Shown here: positions 26,611 to 36,458 of the stretch, piece by piece | How positions within the stretch are numbered: the first letter of the stretch is position 1 | How the letters are laid out: each line of letters opens with the position of its first letter | Source: Dacryopinax spathularia | Lineage: Eukaryota; Basidiomycota; Dacrymycetes; Dacrymycetales; Dacrymycetaceae | Direction of reading: 5' to 3' | NCBI GenBank assembly: GCA_037974965.1 | Contig: JBBPFI010000013.1 | Coordinates: 744,001 to 808,000, forward strand | Length of the DNA stretch: 64,000 nt | Translations under genes and position numbers: made by a program | The notes under the pieces: generated by a model | What the model was told of the DNA's origin: nothing | Seen by the model: the letters and a program-made list of their open reading frames with translations, nothing else | Databases searched by the model: none

Positions 26611-26954
26611 GGTCGCTCCGGCAAGGACTTCTGCTTCCGCAACATCCACCAAGTGGAGTTTTACAGTTTATGCCGCAGTCCGTGCGCACAGCGATATCGC
26701 TACTAGCAACAGCTGTGCGAGGTTTTCATAGCGAGTCAGGACATAAAGTGATGGTGAGTTGGTCGTCGAGCGTGTAATAACCGCGCGCATCGGGGGATAT
26801 TCCAGACGGAACCAAAACCTGCGACACCAAAAACTTGAGTTATTCGCCGTAGAAAGTTGCTGGTGATCATGGCAAAGAAGTAGGCATCCCTACACTGCAG
26901 TCTACTAACAATATGCCAGAGCTAGTCGATGATAGTGTAACCCTTGCGATCAGA
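26611..26954. other. Intergenic spacer
   Basis: There are 344 bp between the start of the dsRBM-like repeat gene and the stop of the uS10m gene, both on the minus strand. Nothing else was recognised. Confidence 0.4.
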
Positions 26955-28785
26955 CTATTTTGCCTTAGGCTTAGGACCTCTTTTCCCTTTCTTCTTCTCC
27001 TCGGCCGGAGGTCCGGCCGTGCTCGGGCTCGGCTCGGCCTCCTCACTCACCGCAGCAGGCTCTGCAGAACTCGTGTCGACCTGCTCGGGAACAGCGGCAG
27101 CCTCTATCACGTCGGTCTTCTCAGCTGGGGCAGGTTCGGAGGCGCTGACTTCGCTAGTCTCTGGCTTGAAATCTGCCGGGCCAGCGGTGCTCGGCTCCGC
27201 TTCTGCTTGTACTGGAGCCTCGCTTGGTACTTCAGCTGCGCTGACGGCTGAGGTGCTATTTGCGACCACGGTGTCGGTCGCGATGCTCTCTTCGCTCGGC
27301 TCGGCCTTGAAGTCTGCGGGCCCTGCAGTGCTGGGATCCGGTTCTGTGGCAGCTTGAGCGGTTGTCGAGTCGATCTGAGGATTGCCGGACTTTGGAGCCA
27401 ACTCAGCGGAAGGAGCGTCTTCCTTCGCTTCCGGGGCGAAGTCCGGCGGTCCAGCAGTAGATGGGTCAGGCTCTTGCACCTCTAATGAAGGTGAAGGCTC
27501 TTCGTGGGCAGCTGAGATAGACGCCTCAGAAGCCGTTGACGGAGCTGTCGAGCTGGATGATGTTTGAGGAGCTGCCGAGGCCACAGGTTCAGGTGCAGGT
27601 TCAGGTTCAGGTTCAGGTTCAGACGCAGAGGCAGTTTCCGTAGACGCAGCGGCGGACGCAGCGGCAGACGCGGTCTCAGCTTGAACGGGTTCACCTCCCA
27701 CATCGAGAGGCGCCACATCCAGCCCATCGCCCGGTGTGGTCAGCTCCACCGGCACGTCCTGCTCTGCGTTGACCGGCTTCTCGTTAGTCTGCTCCGGCGC
27801 GAGTTGAGCCTGAGCAGTAATTGTCGGCACTTCCACCTCGCGTGCCGACGTGACTGGAGTATGCTCAATCTTTGCTCCGAGATCGCCTTCCTGTTTCAGG
27901 ATCCTCCCGAGCATTGTCTGCGTCATGCTCGGACCTGCTTGGGGTTGGCTCGAAGCGAACTTCGCTCCGCTAAGCTTCTTCAACAGTTTACGCTGCTTCT
28001 TGTTGACGACACCGGCCTCCATGGCCTTCCTCATCTGGTCGCCCGCGAATCCCAGCGGCGCACGGTCAAACCGTATGGTCCTCACGCCGACACCAGCGAC
28101 TGCGTGCGCTTCCAAGTATTTGAAGAAGACGGTGACGACATCTGGGTTCGCGTCGTACAGTCGGATGGCGCGCTTATGCGTTAAACGAATGAAGTTCTGC
28201 TGCGACTTCTTGTGCACGAACGGTCCCTTGATGACCGTCCATAGCCGACGAACGGTCTTGAGTGGGAAGGCCTTGGTAGTGGGGATGCCGAGGGATATGG
28301 CGCTGTGCAGCGCAAAGTGGATGAAGAGATCCAAGAGCCTGACGTGGTAACCCCGCATATGCAAGATGGCGACCGGGATGCCGTGGGTCTTGGGTAGCGG
28401 TACAGGCTCAAGGTAGCCTCGAGAAGGCTTGTCGAGCATCGGCGGGAATTGGTACGTCGGCTCTTCCCGTCGCAGCTCGACGGGCATGCCCTCGTCCATC
28501 GTACTCCCAGGCCGGACCAACCGGGGGATGGGGGATGGAGTGCCCATAAGAGTGTACTGAACTGTTGATCCAAAAGGTTTGGCTGGTTCAACAGGCAGGG
28601 TTGGAGTGCCCGTCGCAATATTGCTCGAGGTCCTGTACACCGAACCCTGTTGAGTGGGGATAACCTCCAGACATTGGCAAAACGCACTCATAATGCCGGC
28701 TGGGCCCAGCAAGCGGCTTGACGACCACATCGAGCGTCCTCGTTGCCCTTAGCAGCCTCCCCGCTTGTAGAGCCCGACTCTTCAT
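26955..28785 (-). CDS. RSM10: Mitochondrial ribosomal protein uS10m with long Pro/Ala/Glu-rich tail
   Basis: Two exons (28785-28688 and 28632-26955; 55-nt intron, phase 2) give 591 residues. The N-terminus MKSRALQAGRLLRATRTLDV is Arg-rich and free of acidic residues early on, like a mitochondrial presequence. The S10 domain spans about residues 110-235: HGIPVAILHMRGYHVRLLDL, HFALHSAISLGIPTTKAF, KTVRRLWTVIKGPFVHKKSQ and VAGVGVRTIRFDR. The rest, about 350 residues, is low complexity, with an EPEPEPEP run, four PSTAGP(P/A) repeats and a basic end KKKGKRGPKPKAK. Usual fungal Rsm10 proteins are far shorter. The tail is continuous with the domain in one exon, so it is not an artefact of joining. 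Confidence 0.88.
27590..27622. repeat. GGTTCA hexanucleotide run inside the uS10m tail
   Basis: Tandem copies of GGTTCA (one with a GGTGCA variant) encode the alternating Glu-Pro run on the minus strand. This is likely a slippage-prone minisatellite. Confidence 0.75.
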
Positions 28786-29230
28786 CCTTCGACCACGCCT
28801 TGAATACTGGCGACAGCGCTCTGCTCGGTATGAGCCCTACAAAGTGCAACACGAGCACTTTCCCAAAAATGACCATTCCAGCGGCTGTGCCTCTCTCAAG
28901 TGGCAGTGCCCAAAACACCCGCCTTCTCGGACTTACGGCTCGGACAATTTACCCTTATCTCCATCCGCATCAGCCACAGTCCCCGACCCTACCCTGAGCC
29001 AATCGATCGTTGTGGGGTCACCGGGTCTGTGGCTCCGAAATACCCGCCTTCCGTATTGAGCGAGCCGGGTCCATGGAACCTCTGACAGAGCCTGTCAAAC
29101 CGGGTCCATCACCGCTCGCGGCCTTCGCTGTCACCCTGGCAGACGGCTTACGGCTGGGGATCATTGGGGTTACGTATCCAGTTTGTGGACGTGACCAAGA
29201 CTCGGTCAAGACGGGAATCGGGTACCCGAT
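28786..29230. other. uS10m upstream region with one small open frame
   Basis: This should contain the uS10m promoter. On the plus strand a 42-codon frame starts at 28869 in a favourable context (AAAAATGACC) and reads MTIPAAVPLSSGSAQ, then TRLLGLTARTIYPYLHP, ending at 28997. It matches no family I recognise, and could be a first exon whose continuation is lost in the palindrome block, or chance. No other gene was seen. Confidence 0.3.
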
Positions 29231-29231
29231 C

Positions 29232-29279
29232 ATTGCGAGAAATGCTTATGACACCGGTGTCATAAGCATTTCTCGCAAT
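29232..29279. repeat. Perfect 48-nt palindrome (24+24, no loop)
   Basis: The left arm ATTGCGAGAAATGCTTATGA plus CACC is exactly mirrored by GGTG plus TCATAAGCATTTCTCGCAAT, with no spacer. No flanking target-site duplication was seen. Confidence 0.95.
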
Positions 29280-29394
29280 TGTGGACCCACGGAAGCGGTC
29301 GCTATCGTCCGATGGGAATCAGGCGTGTGCGCGAGCTGGTTGCTCGCTTCTGGCGTGTACGGCACGGTGGACCCAAGAGTCTCGGAAGGGCGCG

Positions 29395-29626
29395 ATATGC
29401 AGCGCTACGCTTCACCCCAAGACCAAGTCGCCATGATGCTCGTGTCAGCCGAGCATGGCAATCTACGGGGTGCGTCGGCTGGCACCGCAGGGCGGTCCAA
29501 TATCCGGGGCTTTGATGTGCTTTGAGGAAGCGGATACACCGCCAGCTGGGCCACTGCAACCTCGCAGTTCCAAGCGGCGCTGGCCCACCTGAAGAGCGGT
29601 AATCGGCTGAACGAAGAAACTCTTCG
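29395..29626 (+). pseudogene. Decayed duplicate of the EAF1 C-terminal exon
   Basis: The sequence matches the sense strand of EAF1 at about 7606-7346. Shared blocks include ATGCAGCGCTACGCTTCACC, GTCCAATATCCGGGGCT, TCGCAGTTCCAAGCGGCG and GCCCACCTGAAGAGCGG. Matching blocks look roughly 85-90% identical by eye; the middle part has indels. The copy is inverted relative to EAF1, about 22 kb away, and has neither the start nor the HSA/SANT parts. It codes for nothing intact: one frame still reads MQRYASPQDQVAMM and another keeps SQFQAALAHLKSGNRLNEET. It sits inside the palindrome cluster. Confidence 0.88.
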
Positions 29627-29689
29627 CCTGCGAACACCCAGTCCGCTTCAAACTGCCTTGTCCGGACTTCTGAACTAATGCAGAAGGGC

Positions 29690-29715
29690 GACAGGGTGGA
29701 GAACTCCGCCCTGTC
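29690..29715. repeat. Short-loop inverted repeat (12+2+12)
   Basis: Arms GACAGGGTGGAG and CTCCGCCCTGTC pair with one G-T type mismatch around a 2-nt loop. Confidence 0.8.
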
Positions 29716-30006
29716 ACTCTATCGATTAGTGGGGAAGGGGGGGGGTGCGGATCCAGATGATGCGGCAGATGCGGCTGGTGCCGGCATCTGTGGCTGCAGT
29801 GCGAAGAGAAGACGAGAAGGGCAGAAGCAAGGGTGAGGGGTCCACTGGACGGGAGACCCTCCCCCCTTTCTCCCTTCTCGCATGCTTCCCTGGTCTTCGC
29901 ACCGCTGGCGCTTCCTTTTCGGTGTGTTCCCCTGTGTTTCGTTGATGGGGAGGAACAAAGGTGCCGGACCAATCATAGCCAAATCAGTTCAGTCCACAGA
30001 TCCACA

Positions 30007-30058
30007 GATGCCATTGCAGATCGACGGGCGTCCAGTGGCGTCGATGTTGCAATGCATC
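30007..30058. repeat. Imperfect inverted repeat
   Basis: GATGCCATTGCAGATCGACG (30007-30026) pairs with CGTCGATGTTGCAATGCATC (30039-30058) with small bulges around a 12-nt loop. Confidence 0.65.
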
Positions 30059-30106
30059 CGATGATGCCAGCCACACAAGCAAGGTCTGGGCCGGCTTCCT
30101 GCCAGT

Positions 30107-30156
30107 ACATCGATGCGCGAGAAGGAACACCAGTGTTCCTTCTCGCGCGTCGATGT
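30107..30156. repeat. Near-perfect palindrome (24+2+24)
   Basis: The left arm begins ACATCGATGCGCGAGAAGG and the right arm ends CTCGCGCGTCGATGT. There is one mismatch (T against G) in 24 pairs and a 2-nt centre. Confidence 0.93.
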
Positions 30157-30215
30157 TCGGTTCCTGTTCGCCCGGTGTCGAAGCGGCGGCGTCCACCCAT
30201 CAACGCGCTCGACTG

Positions 30216-30262
30216 ATTAGTGTCCTTCACTAATTAGTACCTAATTAGTGAAGGACGCTAGT
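30216..30262. repeat. Palindrome (22+3+22, inner 16 pairs perfect) ending in CTAGT
   Basis: The inner arms GTCCTTCACTAATTAG and CTAATTAGTGAAGGAC (30222-30256) are perfect around TAC. Six further positions on each side pair with two wobble-type mismatches, ending GCTAGT. Confidence 0.93.
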
Positions 30263-30306
30263 GGTCCTCCGTCTCCTTTTCCCACCTGGATGATGTCGGC
30301 ATTTGC

Positions 30307-30345
30307 TTGTTTGAGTGCGGGCATTGCATGCCCGCACTCAAACAA
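30307..30345. repeat. Perfect inverted repeat (18+3+18)
   Basis: Arms TTGTTTGAGTGCGGGCAT and ATGCCCGCACTCAAACAA surround TGC. Confidence 0.95.
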
Positions 30346-30350
30346 CGATA

Positions 30351-30617
30351 CTCGCCCTTGGCTCACATCACCGCCTGAGATGTGTCTCCCGAAACATATT
30401 TAACTGACCCCGCATACCCGTCATCCCTTCCCTCATCCGCTCTCATCCCTTTCCCCCTCCCTTCGAGCGCACATACCCTTCCCCCCCCCCCTCCCCCTCC
30501 AACCCCATACTGTATCAATCGACCTGGTTACCCCCCCTTTACATCCATCTTCATTGACCTTACATACCTCTTCGCACCACCCAAAAGCTCAAGCACCCGT
30601 TTTCTCATCATCCCACC
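30351..30617. promoter_or_regulatory. Pyrimidine-rich promoter/leader of the WOPR gene
   Basis: A long C/T-rich tract, including an uninterrupted C run near 30481, precedes the ATG at 30618. Such tracts are common upstream of fungal start codons. Confidence 0.45.
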
Positions 30618-32213
30618 ATGACCGTCATTCGCGCTCCTGTGGAACACGTCGGGCCTACGCTCAGCGGCTGCTGGATCAGGACGACCCACGACGCGCTCGT
30701 CCTCTTCCGCGCCGTCGAGGAAGGACATCTTCGCGCCGTCCCTCGTCGTCTCTCCGACCTGGAGAAGGTCACGCTGATCCGCTCGGGGAACGTCTTCGTC
30801 TGGGAGGAGAAGTCGTCCGGCATCAAGCGCTGGACCGACGCGCGCGAGTGGTCTCCTTCTCGCATCCTGCACAACTTCCTGGTCAGTCCACACGTGCCTT
30901 ACCAACACATTGACCCGTTACTCACCCTGTTCCCTCGTACAGATTTACCGCGAACTGAACCCCAACCGTCCCGATCGTACCTCCAAAGGCACGTCGCACG
31001 GCCCTGGGTCATCCCAGTCCTCCCCCTCCGCCGCAGCACGCGCCGGCCGCTCTGACCGTCGCGCCTCCACCGAGCAGAGCGACTGCGACGACACCCTTCG
31101 CGAGCTAGTCGGCTCCCTGCGCGAGTCGGACGACTTCCAGATTGGCGGTCTGATGAAGAAAACGATCACGATCACGTTCAACCACGGAACGCCTAATGAA
31201 CGCGCGCACCATATCGTCTCGTACTACACGCCCGAGGACGTACTTGCCGATCGCCTCCTGCCTGTCGGTCGTCATCCGCTCATCCAGGGCATGGAGCCCG
31301 GCGACAGGTGGTTGGATCCCACCCACTTCCGGTTCCCACCCAGGATCCGGTACGACGACTATGGCTATCGTCACTATGTGTGAGTTCATTCTTATCTGCA
31401 TATATGCGTGTTGGACGGCAGCTGATATCGGACCCTAATGATAGCGGCGAAGCCGACGACGAGCCCGTCCCTCCTGCTCCTACCGCGCCCAGTCTGCGTG
31501 CACTCGCTCGTCCCCGCGGGATCGGGGGCAGCACCAACAACAATGGCCAGCAGCCCGCCGGCCGCAGCCCTCGTAACCGTGGCGCGCCGTACATCCGCCC
31601 TATCCTCACAACCCAAAACAGCTCGTCGAGCATCTCGACCGCTGCCACCGACGGCAGCACCAGCAGCACGACGGACGCGTCGCCGATGCCCCGGAGCGCG
31701 AGCACTCCAGGCGTGAACACAACGACCCATATGCCGTCCCTCTCCCCTAGCAGCACCTCTTCCAGCCTGTCCGGCTCGTCGCCCGAGTACGTCGCCGCCC
31801 AGCCGGCCAATACGTTGGCCGCAGCGGGGTACTACAACCCCTACGCAGCCTACGGCGGCACGAACTCGATCGGCCCCGACCTCTCCTCCCTCCCAGCGGT
31901 GGACCACTCCGCCACCCCTAGGCCCTCGCCCTACTACCCGGCTGCCTTCTGGCAGCAAGAGCCAAGCGCGATGATGCACCCCCATGCGGCGGCATACATG
32001 AGGGGCTACGACTACCCGCCGCCCATGTACGCAGCGCACCACTATGCTCACCCATACGCGCACGGTGCGCATGCGCAAGCATATGCGTACGCGGCGCAGT
32101 ACGATGCATACTACGGCGCCGGAGCGGCTGCTGCGCACCTTGCCGGACCGTCCTACAAGACGGAGGACGACATGCTCTCCCCCACCGACGGCACCGACGA
32201 GCTGGCCGAATAA
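30618..32213 (+). CDS. WOPR (Gti1/Pac2) family transcription regulator
   Basis: Three exons (30618-30881, 30943-31379, 31445-32213) give 489 residues. The first WOPR half is at residues 10-95: GCWIRTTHDALVLFRAVEEG, LRAVPRRLSDLEKVTLIRSG, NVFVWEEKSSGIKRWTDARE and WSPSRILHNFLIYRELN. The second half, about residues 165-245, reads GLMKKTITITFNHGTPNERA, HHIVSYYTPEDVL and DPTHFRFPPRIRY. The two halves form one DNA-binding fold in Wor1, Ryp1 and Mit1, regulators of morphology and development. The linker and C-terminus are Ser/Pro-rich, ending in an Ala/His/Tyr-rich segment (AHHYAHPYAHGAHAQ), likely an activation region. The basidiomycete target genes are not evident from the sequence. Confidence 0.93.
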
Positions 32214-33049
32214 ATGCTCCCCCTCGTCCCTTGCCCAGCCTTCTCCTCCAACCTCCCATCCAACCAATTACTGTATGTCAAACCCCCAAATACCGCAGCG
32301 CACCAAGCCGCCAAAGCGTGTAACCCATTTCTTTTCCTGTTCTTGTCTTGCCGTACTGTCTCATAGGTTCTTACTTCCTCTCCCCCTCTCTTGACGGAGA
32401 GATGGAAGCATGTGCGTCTGTCTCTGTTTTGTGTATACGTAGCGTCTGATTGATCGATTGAGCGAGTGATTGTGTGGTTAGTTACATAGTGTACTCAAAA
32501 TGGTAAATACTGTTTGCCTAGTGGCCCATGATTTGATCGTGTGCGTGTCATTTGAGTCCGGGGCGGGTTATAGCTTTGGTCTGATGCTTGCTGCACTGGG
32601 GGCATATATGTCGGGGGGGGGGGATGTCTTCTCTCCCGCAGAAGGCTCGGACGACATGGCTGAGCGATAATACTGACTCGTTCAAACCTCCTGTGCCAGT
32701 TCGTCCCAGTGCGGCATGAAGGTGCGGCTACAGTAGGTGCCATCCCGTACTCTGAGCGAATCCTTCAGAACACTTTGAATCTCGGGGCTTTCTGTAAGCC
32801 TTTTTCTCCTCCAAAACGCGCGTTCGTCTATATGTATACATGGCATTGTGTGGGTGGGTAGTTACATAGTGTACAAAAAGAAATGGTGAATGATGTGTGC
32901 CTCGTCGGCTCAAGACAAAAGATCCAATCTTGACCGACCTCCGTAGCCCGGCTGGCTCCTCCTGTCTCGCTCCTACAGCGCTCCTTTCTGACCCTCCAGC
33001 CCAACTTCCGCGTGGCCCCAGAGAAGGATAGTGTGAATGTGATGTCCCC
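32214..33049. other. 3' spacer between WOPR and fungalysin genes, with a diverged direct repeat
   Basis: This lies tail-to-tail between the WOPR stop and the fungalysin stop. Two diverged copies of a segment of about 60 nt occur at about 32472-32520 and 32851-32905, both containing TAGTTACATAGTGTAC. A G10 run lies near 32612. No gene was recognised. Confidence 0.5.
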
Positions 33050-35642
33050 TTAGACGCGGGAATCCTCAGGCTGGTCAGCGACCTTGCAGATGCCCTTGGG
33101 CAGTGCGTAGTCCTACAGAGTGTTCTCAGCGGGAGAACTGGTATGGTAGGAATGGGTCAACTTACGTCAGTACGAACCCCACCGCCCCACGGGGTGCCGC
33201 CCTTCAGGCTAGCATCGGGACCAAGGCCGCGCTCAGCAAAGCCCTTCCAGATCTCACACTTGTTCTCGCCGCCAGTAAGGATCTCATCAGCCTGGATGAT
33301 CGCGTCCCTAGCGTCGAAGAACGACGGCCTGCAAGGCTGGAGCTTCATGCCGTCGATAACGAGCTGCATGGCGAGCGTATTACCGTGCTTGGGGATAAGC
33401 GGGAGACGCTTGCCCTTCTTGTCGAACTTGGCTGGGCGGTAGAAGTCACCTTCGGGGACGGTGCCGTTGGCGAGCGCCTCGGGCGGGAAGAGGGTGTCGC
33501 TGAAGCCGTGGACCGCGATGAGGCGGTTCTCGACAATCCAGAGGATCTGAGCCCACACTTCGCCGATGGCGTGTACACCCCAGTAGCCGGGTTTGTCGAG
33601 CGTCTTGTAGGTCGACGGGTTGACCGTCATGTTCTGCAGCTTCTGTCAGTCTCTTTGCACGCTTAGATAGCAATCAACTTACCAAAGAATACATGTAGTT
33701 CCTGATACCGGTAGGACGGTTGGCAGCCCAAGAACCCATAGCGTAGTCCTTGTAGGTGCTGGTCGAGCGGATGGTAGTAGCGAAGAAGTCACCCCAACCC
33801 TCGCCCATACCGCCAGCCTCACCCCAGCCAAGGCAGCCAGAGTTGGCAGGGCCACCAGTAAGACGGGTAGACAGACCGTGAGAGTACTCGTGGATGACGA
33901 TACCAGCCTCAAGGTCACCGTCCCTCCACGGCTTAGCGGTGTTCCAGACGTACATGCGCATCTTGCCGTTCTGGCCGTCTGGCGGGGTCATGAAGTTGGC
34001 ATTGTTGTAGCCGGAACCGTCCTGGGCGTTGCAGATAACGGCGTCGTCACCTTTACCACCCTTACCGAAGTTGTGCTGCTGGAAGTTGCCAGACTTCTCA
34101 TCGAAACCGTAGCGGTAGTAGATATCGTGGATCTACAGCATCAAAATCAGTAACTATTGGCGGTATTAAATGGATATCCTTACCATGTTGGCGGTATAGA
34201 ACAGCTGGGTGATGGACAAGTTGAGGTAATCCCTTGGGCTGGTATTGGTGAAGTTGACCTCAGGCAGGTACTTGTAGTCGAACACCATCTCGGAGCCGGC
34301 ATCCGGGCGCTGGTTGTACTCCCACTCGTTGCGGCCATCAAGGTTCTCATGAGCGAAAACGTTGTTGCCCCAGGTCGTGGTGAAGTTCAGCATGGGGTCC
34401 TCGTCCTTCGGGCTCTTCGGCTTGAGATCTTTGAGCGGAGCAGCCGAGGCGGGCATGGCGTGCCAACCGATGGGCGAAGCGGTCTTGTCGTAGCCAGAAA
34501 CCATGCTGCGGTTGCCGTCGGAGGGGTCGTTGATGCCCCAGGCCCAGACGTTATAGACAGCCTCCTTCTCTTTGCCCGGCTTGGGGATCGGGACATAGGC
34601 ATCGGAGACCCAGTCGACGACGCTGATAAGGCGGTTGGCGCGAGTAGCCGACATGAAGGCCTCGTATGCGTTGTCCTCCATGGGCACAGTAAGGTGCCAT
34701 GCGAGGTTGAGAACAGTCATGCCCTCTTGCTCGGGGTGCGGGGTCTGAACGTACGCGAGCTCGGCCTTGACGGAGCCGGTCGTATGCGGGACGTTGTGGA
34801 TCTCAACAGCAGGCGAAGTTGACATGAGACTCTCGGTCGGAATGACAGCAAGGGTCATCAGGTGAGCACCGTAGTTCTCCTTCAAGGAAGCAGAGACCTC
34901 GGCATCCGGAGCAGCGAGCAGCATGAAGTTCAGTGCCGAGACGCTAGGGTCAACAAGCAGCTCAGGCTCATCTGCCTCAAGCGACGAGGGGCAGTTGTGC
35001 GCATGGAGCAGGGCAAGGAGTTCAGCATCCTCTGGCGTAGGGTGGTCGGAGCCAAGGGTGACTTGACCAGTTGGCACAGACAGGAACGAGGTCAGATAGG
35101 AGGACAGAGCCTCGCAGTGGTGAGCCTGATCATGAGAGGGCTCGAGGAGTGATGATGGGTCCATCGCGTACGTGGGAGCCTCGCCTCGGTAGAACTGCGA
35201 TATGGTCGAGTCAGCGCATATATCAAGGCTCGATAGGGGTAACACGTACCGAATCACCGTAAGAGATCACCTCGCCGTCCCGAACGTTGACGTTGATATC
35301 ACCGTCCTTGACCTCGACACCATTGACGATCTGGCGAACGTAGATGTGGCTCACACCGGTGCGGTCATCGGTGTAGCTATCATCCCGAATCCGGAACTCA
35401 GCCCCGTTGCCATATAGGCTCTGGACGAAGCTGGCCGCGACCTCCTTAGGATCGTAGTCGTGACCGCAGTGAGCACGCTTGCTGAGCCCGAAGGAGGCCG
35501 CGCTGACACGCTCGGATGGCACGTTCAGCTTGGCTGTCGGGTGCTTGGGGCCGAAGCTGAGGGACTTCCTGGCACCGCCATGGGAGCCCAGGGCCAGGGC
35601 TGAGGACGCCAGCAAGAGCGTCGTAGTTATAAGGGGGATCAT
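33050..35642 (-). CDS. Secreted M36 fungalysin metallopeptidase
   Basis: Five exons (35642-35250, 35194-34184, 34132-33683, 33633-33166, 33112-33050), all split in phase 0, give 794 residues. A signal peptide [19 protein letters not shown] is followed by the inhibitory FTP/PepSY-like propeptide ([20 protein letters not shown]). The mature M36 domain follows. Zinc-site motif HEYSHG is followed by the downstream glutamate in [12 protein letters not shown], and the disulfide-linked end has cysteines in ICKVAD. Fungalysins are extracellular endopeptidases made as self-inhibited zymogens. An upstream in-frame ATG at 35675 would lengthen the leader by 11 residues (MGITLPSLPTT); the shorter start gives the cleaner signal peptide. 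Confidence 0.95.
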
Positions 35643-36458
35643 GGTTGTCGGGAGGGAAGGGAGGGTGATACCCAACTCTGCAAGCAGGGAGGGGTTATAA
35701 GGAGAGGAGATAGGAGGACGATAGGAGGGGGAAGGGGGTAAACGTACGCCTTATATTGCGATTGCACCGCGTCGGGGCAGGCGGGATAGGAGGTGAATCC
35801 GGTCGTGCGAGCCGACTGGGGCGATAAGGAGGCTTGCGTCAGCCTCCGCCATTCGCCCGCACCGCGCACCCTTTACCCCGCTTAACCGTCTTCTCCAACC
35901 GAGTTAACACGTGAACGGAGGCATTTGGGCGCCACTTAACGGATCAGCCGATTAGGGGTCGCGTTTCATACACGCGCTCTCTTCGTGTTCGAAGAGGGAC
36001 GCGTACTCTCAGAAGACCGATACGCGGACTATCTCTTGTCCTTTGGGGTTATCGAAGCAAGCTGTCCCCCAAAATGCAGACTGTCACACTACAAGCTCGC
36101 GATTTCGGATTGAAATATCCTGTCTGATTTTGTCTGACTCCAAATCACGAGCTGTCGATAACATGGGCGCGTTCCCCTGTGAGGAGTGTCTCAGCTTAAC
36201 GCGACGCTGCTGCTGTTGTGATCCTGGCTGAACCAGTCTGTCTCTGTCTAAGCTCCAAAAGGAATGGATTCAGTGCTTCATCCTTGCATGATCAGAGCAG
36301 TCGGACGTGCTGACGTCTCGAGGTGCTGCAACGCGCCCTGCGCTTGTCTCCCAACAGCTCTGCTTCTCTCAGCTTCGCTACAATACAACACTTCGAACAA
36401 TCGTTCTCTGCTCTTTCTGCTACAATACTTCGCACCTTCTTGATCTTTCTAACGACCA
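35643..36458. promoter_or_regulatory. Divergent promoter region, fungalysin / RhoGEF
   Basis: There are 816 bp between divergent start codons. It is C/T-rich just upstream of the RhoGEF start. No further gene or repeat was recognised. Confidence 0.45.

Larger units (their letters stand above)
29160..30350. mobile_element. Candidate non-autonomous DNA element or foldback block carrying an EAF1 fragment
   Basis: Six inverted repeats lie in about 1.1 kb, most with 0-3 nt loops. A captured host-gene exon fragment and no intact gene are also present. Helitrons capture gene fragments and end in a short hairpin near CTRR; the palindrome at 30216-30262 does run into CTAGT, but here CTAG lies inside the stem rather than about 10 nt beyond it. 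No terminal inverted repeats spanning the block, transposase or replication protein were found. Both the boundaries and the class are inference. Confidence 0.3.

Noticed and set aside
29232-30345. CRISPR-like or tandem repeat array
   Set aside because: The palindromes differ from each other in sequence and spacing, and this is eukaryotic nuclear DNA.
29160-30350. Inserted mitochondrial DNA with double-hairpin elements
   Set aside because: Composition is GC-rich like the nuclear flanks, and it contains a fragment of the nuclear EAF1 gene. No mitochondrial gene piece was seen.
31392-32267. 291-codon open frame antisense to the WOPR gene
   Set aside because: It is a by-product of GC-rich coding sequence; Arg/Gly/Val-rich with no recognisable domain, while the plus strand has a clear WOPR protein.
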